The notes: generated from the letters alone by a model not told the origin. Shown: positions 7,125 through 16,856, counted from the stretch's first letter. The stretch: 64,000 nucleotides of DNA from Oceanobacter antarcticus (GCF_044962685.1 NZ_JBBKTX010000010.1:62001-126000); one strand, 5' to 3'. Made by a program: numbers and translations.

Positions 7125-9631
7125 CGGAATTACACATAACACGCTTGCCGCTGCTGGCGCAGTGGCGACTGGCGCTCAGGCTGTTGTGGCGCGAAGCGCG
7201 TAGTGGGGAGTTGACGCTGATTTTATTGGCGCTACTGATTGCTGTCACCTCGACCACGGCGATTGCCTTGTTCAGCGCTCGTCTCGAACTGTCGTTGGAT
7301 GACAAGTCCGGCGCCTGGCTGGGGGCCGATCTGCGTATTCGTTCGAGTGCGGCCTTTACTGCAGAGCAGTTGCAGCTGGCCACGCAGCTGGAGCTGGAGA
7401 CCGCACAGGTGTTGTCCTTTCCCAGTGTGGTCTTGTATGGCGACAATATGACCCTGGCTGCGATCAAAGCGGTGGATAACGGTTATCCGATGCAGGCCCG
7501 GCTACAAGTTATAACGGCTGGGAATCAGCTGCCTGTGCTGCAGCAACATGGCCCGGCAGCTGGCGAAGCCTGGGTTGAACCCCGGTTACTGGCGCTGCTG
7601 GATGCGGCATTGGGGGATGAACTGGAGCTGGGTGACAAGCGTTACCGGGTGACCGGTGAGATTACCGAGGAGTCGGATCGGGGCGGTGGTTTTTACAGTT
7701 TGTCGCCACGGATGATGGTGCACTGGGATGATGTACAAGGCAGCGCCTTGCTGGGGCCAGGCAGCCGTTTGAACTATCGCCTGTTAATGCAGGGTGACTC
7801 GGCGGCATTAACGCAATTGCAAGTGGACTGGCCGCTCAGCGATAAGGAAAAATTCGAAACTCTGGCAGACGGCAATCAGCGGATGGCCAGTTCATTACAA
7901 AAAGCCCGGCAATATCTGGCGTTGGCGTCACTGCTGGCGGTGGTATTGGCCAGTATCGCAGTGGCAATTTCGGCTCAGCGTTACGCTCGTCGGCACTTCG
8001 ATATCAGTGCCCTGATGCGGACGTTCGGTTTGCATCGTGGTGATGTGCTGCGGCTCTACCTCTGGCAGTTGGTGGCACTGGGTTTGGCCGCCGCGGCGAT
8101 CGGTGCCGTACTGGCGGTGGGTCTGCAAGCGGGCATAATTCAATTATTGGCAGAAGTATTGCCGCCGCAGATGCCTGCTGCCCCGCCGCTGGCCTGGCTG
8201 CTCGGACTCAGCTCTGGACTGGTAACCTTGCTGGGATTCGGTCTGCCACATCTACTGCCGCTGGCAACCGTGTCGCCCTTGCGGGTATTGCGCCGGGATC
8301 TGACCCCCGTGCCACTGGCCGGTTGGCTTATGACCGGGCTGGCGTTGCTGTCGCTGACGCTGTTGCTGTGGGTCTTCACCCGTGACTTGCAGCTCACCCT
8401 GTTGGTGATGGGCGGTGGTTCGGTGCTGGTATTGATGTTACTCGGGGCACTGCAGTTGGTGATTGCCGGGTTGCGCCAGCGATTGGAGAATACCTCAATG
8501 GCATTACACTGGCGTTTTGCCTGGCAGCATCTGAGCCGCGACAGTCGCCAGACGGCCGGGCAGATTCTGGCGTTTGCCTTGACTCTGCAAGTGATGATTG
8601 TGATCGCCATGCTGCGTAACGACCTGCTGGCGGACTGGCAGGCCAACCTGCCTGATAACGCTCCAAACGTGTTCGCGATGAATATCCAGAACGCTGATAA
8701 GCAGGCGTTTCAACAGGCGTTGGCAGAACGTGGTTTTGCCTCCAAAGCCCTCTATCCCATGGTGCCGGGACGGTTGCTGACGATTAACGGCAACAGTATT
8801 CAACAATTGGGGTTGGCGGATATCGGCGCTATTGATCGTGATCTGGCGTTAACGTCCGATACTCAATTACCCGCTTCCAACCGCATCGTTGCCGGAGACT
8901 GGCAGGCAATGATCCACCCCGGACAGTTGTCGATAGAAGCCGGACTGGCTGAGCGGCTGGGGGTGAAACTGGATGACCTGCTGGCTTTTCGGGCGGCCGG
9001 CGTCGAGTTTGAAGCGACTGTCAGCAGCCTGCGCGAGGTGGACTGGACATCCCTCAGTCCCAACTTTTTTATGATGTTCTCGTCAGACATTATGGCGCAA
9101 TTGCCACCCAGTTATATCACCAGTTTTAATGTGCCCGAACAATCACAGTCTCAGCTGACCAGCCTGATTCGGGAATTTCCGGCGGTCAATATCCTCGATA
9201 TGCAGGCATTGCTGGGTCAGCTGCAAGGGCTGTTGTATCAGGTTAGCCTGGCGGTGGAACTGATTCTGGTGGTGGTGCTGATTGCGGCGACCCTGGTGAT
9301 GGTCTCGGCGCTGGTGGCCAGCTTGCGGGAGCGGCTGCAAGAAGGTGCTCTGTTACGCACGCTGGGTGCCAGTAGTGCGATGATACGCAAGGCCCAGGTC
9401 AGCGAATACTCACTGTTGGGATTGATTGCCGCATTGCTGGCTTTGGTCGCGGCCGAAGCCTTGTGCTGGGCCTTGTACACCCTGGTGCTGGATATTCCCT
9501 ATGCCGGCCTCGGCTGGATCTGGCTGTGGTTACCGCTGGTTGCGGCATGGCTATTGGCCGGGCTGGCCACGCTGTTGTTACGCAAAACGGTCAACGTGGC
9601 TCCCTTGCAAGTCCTGCGGGAGCTGGGTTGA
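7121..9631 (+). CDS. ybbP: FtsX-family ABC permease (YbbP)
   Basis: An 836-residue membrane protein with two tandem FtsX/MacB-type permease modules. A first helix lies near residues 27-48 (LILLALLIAVTSTTAIALFSA), then a large periplasmic domain, then helices around 265-430. A second soluble domain follows, with a final helix bundle around 700-830 (LILVVVLIAATLVMVSALVASL). It forms the membrane part of the YbbA-YbbP complex and may cooperate with TesA in envelope lipid handling. The start at 7121 overlaps the ybbA stop by four bases, indicating translational coupling. Confidence 0.92.
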   Translation: MTELHITRLPLLAQWRLALRLLWREARSGELTLILLALLIAVTSTTAIALFSARLELSLDDKSGAWLGADLRIRSSAAFTAEQLQLATQLELETAQVLSFPSVVLYGDNMTLAAIKAVDNGYPMQARLQVITAGNQLPVLQQHGPAAGEAWVEPRLLALLDAALGDELELGDKRYRVTGEITEESDRGGGFYSLSPRMMVHWDDVQGSALLGPGSRLNYRLLMQGDSAALTQLQVDWPLSDKEKFETLADGNQRMASSLQKARQYLALASLLAVVLASIAVAISAQRYARRHFDISALMRTFGLHRGDVLRLYLWQLVALGLAAAAIGAVLAVGLQAGIIQLLAEVLPPQMPAAPPLAWLLGLSSGLVTLLGFGLPHLLPLATVSPLRVLRRDLTPVPLAGWLMTGLALLSLTLLLWVFTRDLQLTLLVMGGGSVLVLMLLGALQLVIAGLRQRLENTSMALHWRFAWQHLSRDSRQTAGQILAFALTLQVMIVIAMLRNDLLADWQANLPDNAPNVFAMNIQNADKQAFQQALAERGFASKALYPMVPGRLLTINGNSIQQLGLADIGAIDRDLALTSDTQLPASNRIVAGDWQAMIHPGQLSIEAGLAERLGVKLDDLLAFRAAGVEFEATVSSLREVDWTSLSPNFFMMFSSDIMAQLPPSYITSFNVPEQSQSQLTSLIREFPAVNILDMQALLGQLQGLLYQVSLAVELILVVVLIAATLVMVSALVASLRERLQEGALLRTLGASSAMIRKAQVSEYSLLGLIAALLALVAAEALCWALYTLVLDIPYAGLGWIWLWLPLVAAWLLAGLATLLLRKTVNVAPLQVLRELG

Positions 9632-9640
9632 GTATCAGTG

Positions 9641-9695
9641 CGCAGCAGGCAAAATGAATCACTTATGTTAGTGTATAACGTTTTGACCTGCTGCG
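9641..9695. repeat. Inverted repeat enclosing the Zur-like site
   Basis: CGCAGCAGGCAAAA (9641-9654) is matched by TTTTGACCTGCTGCG (9681-9695), an almost perfect 14-base dyad. It encloses the Zur-like box and ends ten bases before the next start codon. In RNA it could end ybbP transcription or hide the leader of the CobW gene. Confidence 0.5.
9665..9682. promoter_or_regulatory. Zur-like operator
   Basis: ATGTTAGTGTATAACGTT matches the known gammaproteobacterial Zur consensus core (ATGTTA, three variable bases, TATAACATT) with one change in the right half. It ends 22 bases before the start of a CobW-family zinc GTPase, a typical Zur target. The match is by eye and untested. Confidence 0.65.
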
Positions 9696-9704
9696 GATTT
9701 TGAT

Positions 9705-10808
9705 ATGGCACTCTCTGACAGACCAGCTTCTAGCAAGCCACTTGCGCCTCTCTCAACACCTCTCCCGAAGCCGGTGTCAAAAACGGTGCGTGTTTACCTG
9801 ATTACCGGTTTTCTCGGTACCGGTAAAACCACCACTATCTTGCATTTGCTCAAGCACCGGCCGGCTACCGAAAAGTGGGCGGTGCTGGTGAACGAGTTTG
9901 GCGAGGTAGGGGTGGACGGCACCCTGCTGAAGGCGCTGGGCGACGGGGTGGCGATACGGGAAGTGCCGGGTGGCTGCTTGTGTTGTGTATCCGGTCTGCC
10001 GTTCCAGATCGGGATGAACAGTCTGATTACCCGCGCAAAGCCCGATGTATTACTGATTGAACCCACCGGGCTGGGGCACCCGCGCCAGATTCTGGCGATT
10101 CTCAATCAGCCCGGTTACCAGGACGTACTGTCGGTTGGCAGTACGGTGACGCTGGTCGATCCGCGTCATCTGAGCCAATCAAAATATCGCCAGCATGAGA
10201 TTTATGCCGACCAGCTTGCTGTCGCGGATGTGCTGGTGGCTAACAAGATGGATGTGTGTCAGCCAGAAGACCTGTTGCAGTTTGATGCACTGGTGGCCGA
10301 GCGCCAGATGGATAACCCCCATCTCAAGTCTGTCAGGGTGATTCAGGGGCAGCTGTCGGCCGATTTACTGGCAGCGGTTGAGAGCACCGCAACGACAGCA
10401 TCGGCGGACATATCATCGGCGCGGACAGCAATGGATTCGCCGGGGTTACCGCTCATGCTGGATTTGGCCCAACCCCTGCAGCTGGCTCCTGGTGAATCCT
10501 TCCGGGCCTTGCCGCATCAAGGTGATGGCTATCAGGCGTTAGGCTGGTTGTTGGCGGATGATTGGGTGTTTTCGTTAGCGGCATTGCGGAGCTGGTTTTA
10601 TCGCCTGGACGTTGAACGAGCCAAAGGCGTGCTGGCGACGGATGTCGGGGTTGTGGCGCTGAACTGGCGTGAAGGCACTTTGACCGAGCAGATACTGGGC
10701 GACGTTGAGGTGATTGCGTTTGAGAACCGGCTGGAGCTGATCGACCTGAAGCCGTTACCTCAAGCCTCAATGGAAGCGGGTTGGCAGGCATGTGTATTAA
10801 GCCGGTAA
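9705..10808 (+). CDS. CobW/COG0523-family GTPase, probable zinc metallochaperone
   Basis: A 367-residue G3E GTPase. Walker A is GFLGTGKTT near residue 35, the metal-binding CxCC motif is in GGCLCCVSGLPF, switch/Walker B is LIEPTGLGHP, and the base-specificity motif is NKMD. The C-terminal CobW_C domain follows (DDWVFSLAALRSWFYRLDVERAKGVL in parts). Members with CxCC insert or deliver zinc, and the Zur-like box just upstream supports a low-zinc role rather than cobalamin synthesis; no cobalamin genes are nearby. The first 30 residues are Pro/Ser/Lys-rich and poorly conserved. The client protein is not evident. Confidence 0.88.
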   Translation: MALSDRPASSKPLAPLSTPLPKPVSKTVRVYLITGFLGTGKTTTILHLLKHRPATEKWAVLVNEFGEVGVDGTLLKALGDGVAIREVPGGCLCCVSGLPFQIGMNSLITRAKPDVLLIEPTGLGHPRQILAILNQPGYQDVLSVGSTVTLVDPRHLSQSKYRQHEIYADQLAVADVLVANKMDVCQPEDLLQFDALVAERQMDNPHLKSVRVIQGQLSADLLAAVESTATTASADISSARTAMDSPGLPLMLDLAQPLQLAPGESFRALPHQGDGYQALGWLLADDWVFSLAALRSWFYRLDVERAKGVLATDVGVVALNWREGTLTEQILGDVEVIAFENRLELIDLKPLPQASMEAGWQACVLSR

Positions 10809-10826
10809 ACCCCGATAACTAGATGT

Positions 10827-10940
10827 CCCCAGATAGTTCGTTACACTGGGGCCGTCAATACAGCACCGCGCTATTTTCAGATACATCTTGTCATTGGTTT
10901 GGTAAAACAAGAATTCTGTCACTAAAACAGCGCGGTGCTG
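10827..10940. repeat. Two successive inverted repeats
   Basis: CCCCAG (10827-10832) pairs with CTGGGG (10846-10851). CAGCACCGCGCTATTTT (10861-10877) pairs with AAAACAGCGCGGTGCTG (10924-10940), a 17-base dyad with one mismatch, with a smaller TCTTGT/ACAAGA dyad inside the loop. No protein frame is evident. It may be the transcript end of the CobW gene, a control site for the nuclease, or a small mobile palindrome. Confidence 0.5.
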
Positions 10941-11040
10941 CAATATTCCGCCGTCATACTGCCGGGCTTTTGGGATCTGGCGTGACAAACCGCTGTTTTC
11001 CGTCTTTTCTGAATCCTCTGATGATAAGCAGGTTGCGACC

Positions 11041-13896
11041 ATGCGCACGTTTCTTTCAGCTCTGGGCATTTCCCTGCTGACTCACACCTGTCAGGCCGAG
11101 CTCCTGATCAATGAAGTGGATGCAGATACCAGCGGCACCGACAGCGCGGAATTTATCGAGTTGTACGATGGCGGCAGTGGCTTCAGCTCACTTAATGGTT
11201 ATACGCTGGTGCTGTTTAATGGCAGTAGTGACACCTCCTATCTGACGCTGGATTTGTCTGGCTTCAGCACCGACGCCAAAGGCTATTTTGTGGTCTGTGG
11301 CTCCAGCGCCAATGTCACCCGGTGTGGTGTTGAGATCGGTGACAATATTCTGCAGAACGGTGCCGATGCCGTTGCCCTGTATGCGGCCCCGGCGGCAGAC
11401 TTCCCGAACGGGACGGCGGTGACGGCCAATCAGCTACTGGATGCGCTGGTGTACGGCACCAGTGACGGAGACGATGCCGGTTTACTGGATGTCTTGTTGC
11501 TTGCCGACTCGGTTCAGGTCGATGAAGCCCAACATGGCGACAAGGATACCCAGTCGTCCCAGCGCTGTGACACGACGGTCCGCTCGGGTGATGCCTTCCA
11601 GATCGCAGTTGCCACGCCTGGGGCTGCCAATCGCTGTTCTGACGACAGTGAAACGCTGGTCTCTGGCCGCTGTGGCGATAGCGCCGGTGTGACAAGGATC
11701 AGCGCCGTACAAGGCGCAATTGACGACGCGAACAACGATGCCAGCCCGTTGAATAACACCCGTGTGGTGGTTGAGGCGGTCGTTACACTGGATGCCCGCA
11801 GCGGTTACGGTGGTTTCTGGATTCAGGAAGAAGACGCAGATGCCGACAGCGATGCCAGCAGTTCGGAAGGGGTGTTTGTCAAAAGCAGCGACTATGACCT
11901 AAGCGCAGGCGATACGGTACGGCTGGTGGCCAGTGTGACAGAGTCTGCGGGCGTTACCCAGCTGGACGAAGTCAGTGAGCTGATGGTCTGTAGCCAGGGT
12001 GCAACCTTGCCGTTGGCCATCAAGCTGGTATTACCAGTAGCGGATTTGTCCAGCCTGGAAGCGCTGGAGGGGATGCGTATCCAGAATCAACAGGGTCTGG
12101 TGGTTTCTGACCTGTACGGGGCGGGTTATGGCTTGGGTAACTACGGTCAGGTGGTGGTGTCGTCGGAGCTGCATTTTCAACCGACGGATGTTGCCTTACC
12201 CGGTTCGGCAGAAGCAGCCACTCTGGCACAGCGATATGCCCGGGATCGGCTGCTGGTCGATGACGGGGTGAAGGCCTATTACCCGACGTTTATTCCCTTC
12301 CCGGATGTGACCACTGGCTACAGTGCGGACAATCCGGTGCGTATCGGGGATACCTTCACCACCCTGAGTGGCGTGATACATCACTTTAATAACGACTTTA
12401 TGCTGATTCCCGGCAAATACGCGATCGCCGCCAGTCATGCCCGCACCACCGCGCCAGCCGTGAGTGACGCAGCCAACCTGCGCATCGCGACGATGAATGT
12501 ACTGAATTATTTTAACGGTGACGGTCAGGGCGGCGGCTTCCCGACCTCTCGTGGGGCCAGTACCTATAGCGCCTTCCAAATGCAGAGTAACAAGATCGTC
12601 GCGGCGCTTGACGCCATGGATGCGGATGTGGTCGGGCTGATGGAAATTGAAAACGATGGCTATGGCGAAAACAGTGCCATTCATCAGCTGGTGGATGCGG
12701 TAAATGCCTTGCAGGCCAGCGGTGATGAGTATGCCTTCGTTGATCCGGGGACGACCCTGACAGGCACCGACGCGATTGCCGTCGGCTTGTTGTATCGGCC
12801 GGAGCGTATCCGCCTGAGTGGTACAACCCGAGTTTTGTCGTCGGCCAACTCGCCGCGTGATGGGCAAGGAGTATTATTTGACGACAGTAAAAATCGCCCA
12901 TCCATCATCCAGTCGTTTGAATTTAATGATTTTGTTTTTACGGTGTCGGTGAATCATCTCAAGTCCAAAGGCTCTTCGTGTGGAGAGATTAATGAAGGTG
13001 CAGAGGGTCAGGGTAACTGCAACCGTGTGCGTACCCGTGCGGCAACCGGCCTGTTGCAGTATTTACAGACCAGACCGACCGGGGTGGCATCCACTGCCGT
13101 TCTGGTGATGGGCGACCTGAATGCCTATAGCCAGGAAGACCCGCTGCAAGCCCTCCTGGCTGGCGGTTACAGCAACCTCCAACATTCAGATATTGCCACC
13201 GAGGAAGCACCGTATACCTATAGCTACAGTGGCTTGTTGGGCAGCCTGGATCATGCTTTGGCGACGGCGACGTTGGCCTCACATGTGGTCAGTGCCGGTG
13301 CCTGGCATATCAACTCGGTGGAAGATTCACTGATGGATTACGAAACCGAAGCTAATGGCCAAAGCTATTCTTCGGTAGATAACTACGCCAATGCGGATCC
13401 TTATCGCTCATCCGATCATGACCCCCTAGTGATTGGTTTGCGGCTAGACGCCAGTGTGCAACAGAACCAGCCGCCGGTGCTGGTGAGCGCGCTGGCGGAT
13501 ATCCGTATTGCCCGCGCAGGAGCTACTGTCAGCCTGGATCTGGCAACGCAATTCAGCGATCCCGAAGGGGATGTACTGGATTTTGTTGCCAGCGGTTTAC
13601 CTGTTGGCTGGGCCTTGTCGGCCAGTGGCGTGCTGACCGGTTCGGCCACTGCCACCGTGCTGGCCGAACTGCCGGTAACCATCGTGGTTACGGCAAGAGA
13701 TGGCGAAGGTTCGGTAGCGGCTCCATTGCGGGTTCTGAATGGAGTAGCAGGCTCGGTGGATGAACCGGACGAAGCCGATGCGGGTGACAGTGTGACTGCC
13801 GGTGATGGTACTTCTGGTAATGGTGCTTCTGGCGGCGCTATCAATGGCTTGCTACTGCTGGCGGGATTACTGCTGCTGTGGCGTCGGCGGATATAA
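11041..13896 (+). CDS. Extracellular endonuclease, NucH/ExeM type, GlyGly-CTERM
   Basis: A 951-residue exported protein. A signal peptide (residues 1-19, cleaved near CQA) is followed by a lamin-tail domain (LLINEVDADTSG, residues about 20-190), an OB-like domain (about 200-430), and an exonuclease/endonuclease/phosphatase domain (about 470-800) with LRIATMNVLNYFNG, GLMEIENDG, VNHLKSKG, MGDLNAYSQEDP and SSDHDPLVIGL metal and catalytic motifs. A cadherin-like segment follows. The C-terminus, a Gly/Ser stretch, a Leu-rich helix and WRRRI, is a GlyGly-CTERM tag, cut by rhombosortase after type II secretion. It probably degrades extracellular DNA for nutrition or biofilm turnover. No neighbour shares its role. 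Confidence 0.9.
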   Translation: MRTFLSALGISLLTHTCQAELLINEVDADTSGTDSAEFIELYDGGSGFSSLNGYTLVLFNGSSDTSYLTLDLSGFSTDAKGYFVVCGSSANVTRCGVEIGDNILQNGADAVALYAAPAADFPNGTAVTANQLLDALVYGTSDGDDAGLLDVLLLADSVQVDEAQHGDKDTQSSQRCDTTVRSGDAFQIAVATPGAANRCSDDSETLVSGRCGDSAGVTRISAVQGAIDDANNDASPLNNTRVVVEAVVTLDARSGYGGFWIQEEDADADSDASSSEGVFVKSSDYDLSAGDTVRLVASVTESAGVTQLDEVSELMVCSQGATLPLAIKLVLPVADLSSLEALEGMRIQNQQGLVVSDLYGAGYGLGNYGQVVVSSELHFQPTDVALPGSAEAATLAQRYARDRLLVDDGVKAYYPTFIPFPDVTTGYSADNPVRIGDTFTTLSGVIHHFNNDFMLIPGKYAIAASHARTTAPAVSDAANLRIATMNVLNYFNGDGQGGGFPTSRGASTYSAFQMQSNKIVAALDAMDADVVGLMEIENDGYGENSAIHQLVDAVNALQASGDEYAFVDPGTTLTGTDAIAVGLLYRPERIRLSGTTRVLSSANSPRDGQGVLFDDSKNRPSIIQSFEFNDFVFTVSVNHLKSKGSSCGEINEGAEGQGNCNRVRTRAATGLLQYLQTRPTGVASTAVLVMGDLNAYSQEDPLQALLAGGYSNLQHSDIATEEAPYTYSYSGLLGSLDHALATATLASHVVSAGAWHINSVEDSLMDYETEANGQSYSSVDNYANADPYRSSDHDPLVIGLRLDASVQQNQPPVLVSALADIRIARAGATVSLDLATQFSDPEGDVLDFVASGLPVGWALSASGVLTGSATATVLAELPVTIVVTARDGEGSVAAPLRVLNGVAGSVDEPDEADAGDSVTAGDGTSGNGASGGAINGLLLLAGLLLLWRRRI

Positions 13897-14358
13897 CTAA
13901 TTGTCTCTCTGGACAGACATTTCCTATTCAAAATGACCGAGTGCCACGCAAGACAGCACCCGACAGCTCACTGTTCTGGTGGTCTCGCTGGTGCTTGTGC
14001 TCCGTTATTGGTCTCTGCTGCGATACATTGTGGCGCAACCTGCTGAGGGTGTTCAGACATGCCTTGCAGAATCTCCGGTAAATACCCTGAAGACGCCATG
14101 CGATGGAGCGGGCAGCTTATTTGTGCCTTGCTTTGGGGCGCTCGCTGCACAACATTGGATGTATCTTGCGGGCTTGACATCCAGCACATCCTGTAACTTT
14201 TTGTCAGACAATCTAAAATTTTGAATCACAGTGGCTGTTTCTGCGGACTTACCCCTTTTGAGGGATTGATGACCTGTTTTGATGTATGCATTGGCACAAT
14301 AGTTGTACCTGCAAAGCGGCTGTTTGTTACTTTTCGCTACACGTCAGGGGATTAGCAC
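13897..14358. other. 462-bp intergenic region before the sensor kinase
   Basis: No convincing gene is seen; short frames here lack family features. It contains a sigma-54-like site near its right end (described separately). No riboswitch-like consensus was recognised. Confidence 0.5.
14291..14307 (+). promoter_or_regulatory. Possible sigma-54 promoter for the kinase-CheY-CheX unit
   Basis: TTGGCACAATAGTTGTA has the TGGCAC block and the correct ten-base gap, but the -12 element reads TTGT rather than TTGC. It lies 52 bases before the kinase start. The GC-to-GT change weakens the call. Confidence 0.4.
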
Positions 14359-16455
14359 ATGTTTAATGGACTTTTGGGTAAATATCGAGCGGTGGTTTTA
14401 TCTGTCGCCATGTTTATTTTTCTGGATGCGGGCGTACTGGTGCTGAACTTTTATATTTCATCCCAGTTGGCTGAAGATGCCAGTAACGTAAACCTGGCGG
14501 GACGACAACGGATGCTGTCGCAAAAGACAGCAAAAGCATTTTATGACTATGACAAGCGGCTGAGTGAGGGTGGGGAAAGCGAATCGGCCTACCAGGAATT
14601 ACAGCAGGCGGTGGCGCTGTTCGACCGTACTCTGGTTGCGTTTGATCAGGGGGGGGCAACGCGGGGTGCCAGCCGTAATGAATTGGTGCTGGACGCGGTT
14701 TCATCCGACGCATCCCGTGTTGCGGTGGAAGCGGCCAAGACGATCTGGCGGCCGATTTCATCCGAATTCAAGGCGTTGTTTTCAACAGCGTCTGGCACTT
14801 TGGGGCATGAGCGCGCCTTGCGGCGGCTGGCGCCAATGGTTCGAGACAATAATAACCAGTTGCTGAAGCTGATGAATGATCTGACCAACGATCTGGAAAC
14901 GATCGCACGCAACAAGTCAGAAACCCTGCGAATGATCCAGGCCGGTGCGATTACGCTGGCGATTCTTAACTTCCTGTTGATTCTTTTTCATTTTATTGGC
15001 CAGTTGCGGCGCAGTGATTCTGTCGCGGAAGAAGCCCGTAGCGAAACCACGGAAATTCTCAAAAATGTACGTGAAGGCCTATTGTTGCTGGATGGCAACT
15101 TGACCATTGGTACCCAATACTCCGGCTCCATTAGGGACATTTTTGGTCATCAGGAATATGCCGGTACCTCCTTTCGGGTGTTACTGAAGAGTCTTGTGAC
15201 AGAAAGCGATATGCAAACGGTCGAGGAGTACATCAAGCTGTTGCTGAACAGCAGCGTCAAGGAAAACCTGATTGGCTCGCTTAATCCTCTTTCGGACATC
15301 GAAGTCAGCTTGCCGGATGACCGCGGTGGTTTTCAGGTGAAGAACCTGTCTTTCCGCTTTAACCGGGCGATTGAAAACGGCGAAATTCGCCATGTGCTGG
15401 TAACGGTGCTGGATATCTCCGAGCTGGTTGGACTGCGGCGTGAACTGGAGCAGGCGACGAAACATAATGGTCTGCAAATTAACGCCTTGAAAGAGCTGTT
15501 ACACGTCGATAAGGATTCGATGATGCTGTTTATGACCGCTGCGGAGAGCAGCCTGGTGGCGGTCAATGATATTTTGCGGCAACGGGTTAATAGCAGTGCC
15601 GACTTCCGCGACAAGGTGGTCAGCAGCCAGCGGATTATGCATCGGGTAAAAGGCGATGCCAGTGCCCTGAATTTGCCCGAGGTTGTGCGGGCGGTGCACG
15701 AATTTGAGCAACAGCTGGAAGAAATGGCGGACATGGCGTCGTTGCAGGGGGGAGATTTCCTGCCGTTGACGTTGGCGCTAAATGATCTGTTCCGCTTGCT
15801 GGGGGACATGAAAGATGTGGTTGAGGTGCTTGGTGTCACACCGGTCAGACAGCAAGAGGCCGCGCCGGTGAGTGGTCTGGATGGTGACAGGTTGGGGCAT
15901 CTGGTGACGCGTATTGCTGCGGAACAAGGCAAGCAGGTGGCTTTTGAGCTTGCGCAACCAGAGTGTATCAAGCTGCCTGCTGAGCAGCTTAAAGTGGTTC
16001 AGGACTGTGCTGTCCAGTTGCTGCGCAATGCTGTGGTTCATGGTGTGGAACCGGTTGCCATACGCCAGCAACGTGGTAAGGATGACGCTGGCAGGGTGGT
16101 GCTGAAAGTAACGCGGGAGGAGGACGGCTATCGAGTATCTGTGCGTGATGATGGCCGTGGTATCCAGTTGGAAACCATACGCCAGCGGGCCATCGAAAAA
16201 GGTCTGTACAGCGCCGAGCAGCTGGACTCCATGCAAGCCACCAGAATCATGAGCCTGGTCTTTGAACCTGGCTTTTCAACACTGGAAGAGGCTGACGAAC
16301 ACGGTGGTCGTGGTATCGGTATGGATGTGGTGAAGGCCAATATCCAACAGTTGCACGGTCGTATCCGGGTGGCGAACCGTCCTGGCCAGTACTGCGAAAT
16401 ATCCTTTTTGATTCCTGCTCAGGTTGAGCAATATGAAGTAGCGGTGGCGGTATGA
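14359..16455 (+). CDS. Membrane sensor kinase with PilJ_N, PAS-like, HPt-like and HATPase domains
   Basis: A 698-residue protein. A first transmembrane helix (residues about 11-33) precedes a type IV pili/NarX-like sensor domain with NLAGRQRMLSQKTAKAFY, and a second helix lies at about 195-215. A PAS-like region (about 230-350) follows. An HPt-like helix bundle contains MHRVKGDAS, whose His428 is the likely phosphorylated residue. The HATPase has N-box RNAVVHGVEP, DDGRGI and GGRGIGMDVV, resembling CheA. No CheW-like domain is visible, so it is not a standard CheA. It overlaps the CheY gene (ATGA) and is followed by CheX: a self-contained phosphorelay. Its output is unknown. Confidence 0.82.
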   Translation: MFNGLLGKYRAVVLSVAMFIFLDAGVLVLNFYISSQLAEDASNVNLAGRQRMLSQKTAKAFYDYDKRLSEGGESESAYQELQQAVALFDRTLVAFDQGGATRGASRNELVLDAVSSDASRVAVEAAKTIWRPISSEFKALFSTASGTLGHERALRRLAPMVRDNNNQLLKLMNDLTNDLETIARNKSETLRMIQAGAITLAILNFLLILFHFIGQLRRSDSVAEEARSETTEILKNVREGLLLLDGNLTIGTQYSGSIRDIFGHQEYAGTSFRVLLKSLVTESDMQTVEEYIKLLLNSSVKENLIGSLNPLSDIEVSLPDDRGGFQVKNLSFRFNRAIENGEIRHVLVTVLDISELVGLRRELEQATKHNGLQINALKELLHVDKDSMMLFMTAAESSLVAVNDILRQRVNSSADFRDKVVSSQRIMHRVKGDASALNLPEVVRAVHEFEQQLEEMADMASLQGGDFLPLTLALNDLFRLLGDMKDVVEVLGVTPVRQQEAAPVSGLDGDRLGHLVTRIAAEQGKQVAFELAQPECIKLPAEQLKVVQDCAVQLLRNAVVHGVEPVAIRQQRGKDDAGRVVLKVTREEDGYRVSVRDDGRGIQLETIRQRAIEKGLYSAEQLDSMQATRIMSLVFEPGFSTLEEADEHGGRGIGMDVVKANIQQLHGRIRVANRPGQYCEISFLIPAQVEQYEVAVAV

Positions 16456-16814
16456 AAAGACTGATGATTGTTGATGACTCGCTGATCATTCGTCGGCGTA
16501 TCAAACGCGCGCATGGATTGGAGGATTTCAGTGTGGTCGGCACGGCAGCTGACGGCGAGCAGGCGGTCAGCCTGGCGCGTCAGACCAACCCGGATCTGAT
16601 CACGATTGACCTGACCATGCCTAATATGGATGGTATCGAGGCGATTCCTATTTTGGCGTCAATCTGTCCGAACGCCCGTATCCTGGTGGTATCGGCATTG
16701 GCAGACAAGGCCACTGCCATCAAGGCACTGAGTCGCGGGGCGCACGGTTTTTTGTGCAAGCCATTTACAGATCAGGAATTACACAGCGCGCTGACGGAAC
16801 TGGCGAGCGATTAG
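16452..16814 (+). CDS. CheY-like single-domain response regulator
   Basis: A 120-residue receiver domain without output domain. The acidic pocket is VDDS at residues 7-10, the phospho-acceptor is Asp53 in LITIDLTMPN, and the conserved lysine is in FLCKPF near residue 101. It starts within the stop of the kinase gene, indicating coupling, and is followed after about 40 bases by a CheX phosphatase. It presumably accepts phosphate from the upstream kinase and is cleared by CheX. Whether it binds the flagellar switch or another target cannot be told. Confidence 0.9.
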   Translation: MKRLMIVDDSLIIRRRIKRAHGLEDFSVVGTAADGEQAVSLARQTNPDLITIDLTMPNMDGIEAIPILASICPNARILVVSALADKATAIKALSRGAHGFLCKPFTDQELHSALTELASD

Positions 16815-16856
16815 ACGCCGTACAGGCGATCTCATTTATCCGGTTGGAGAACACGA

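Noticed and set aside
10827..10940. Integron attC site
   Set aside because: The dyad lacks the RYYYAAC/GTTRRRY core sites at its ends, and no integrase or cassette array is near.
13897..14358. c-di-GMP or other riboswitch before the kinase gene
   Set aside because: I looked for the GEMM-type conserved bases and did not find them; only a sigma-54-like site was kept.
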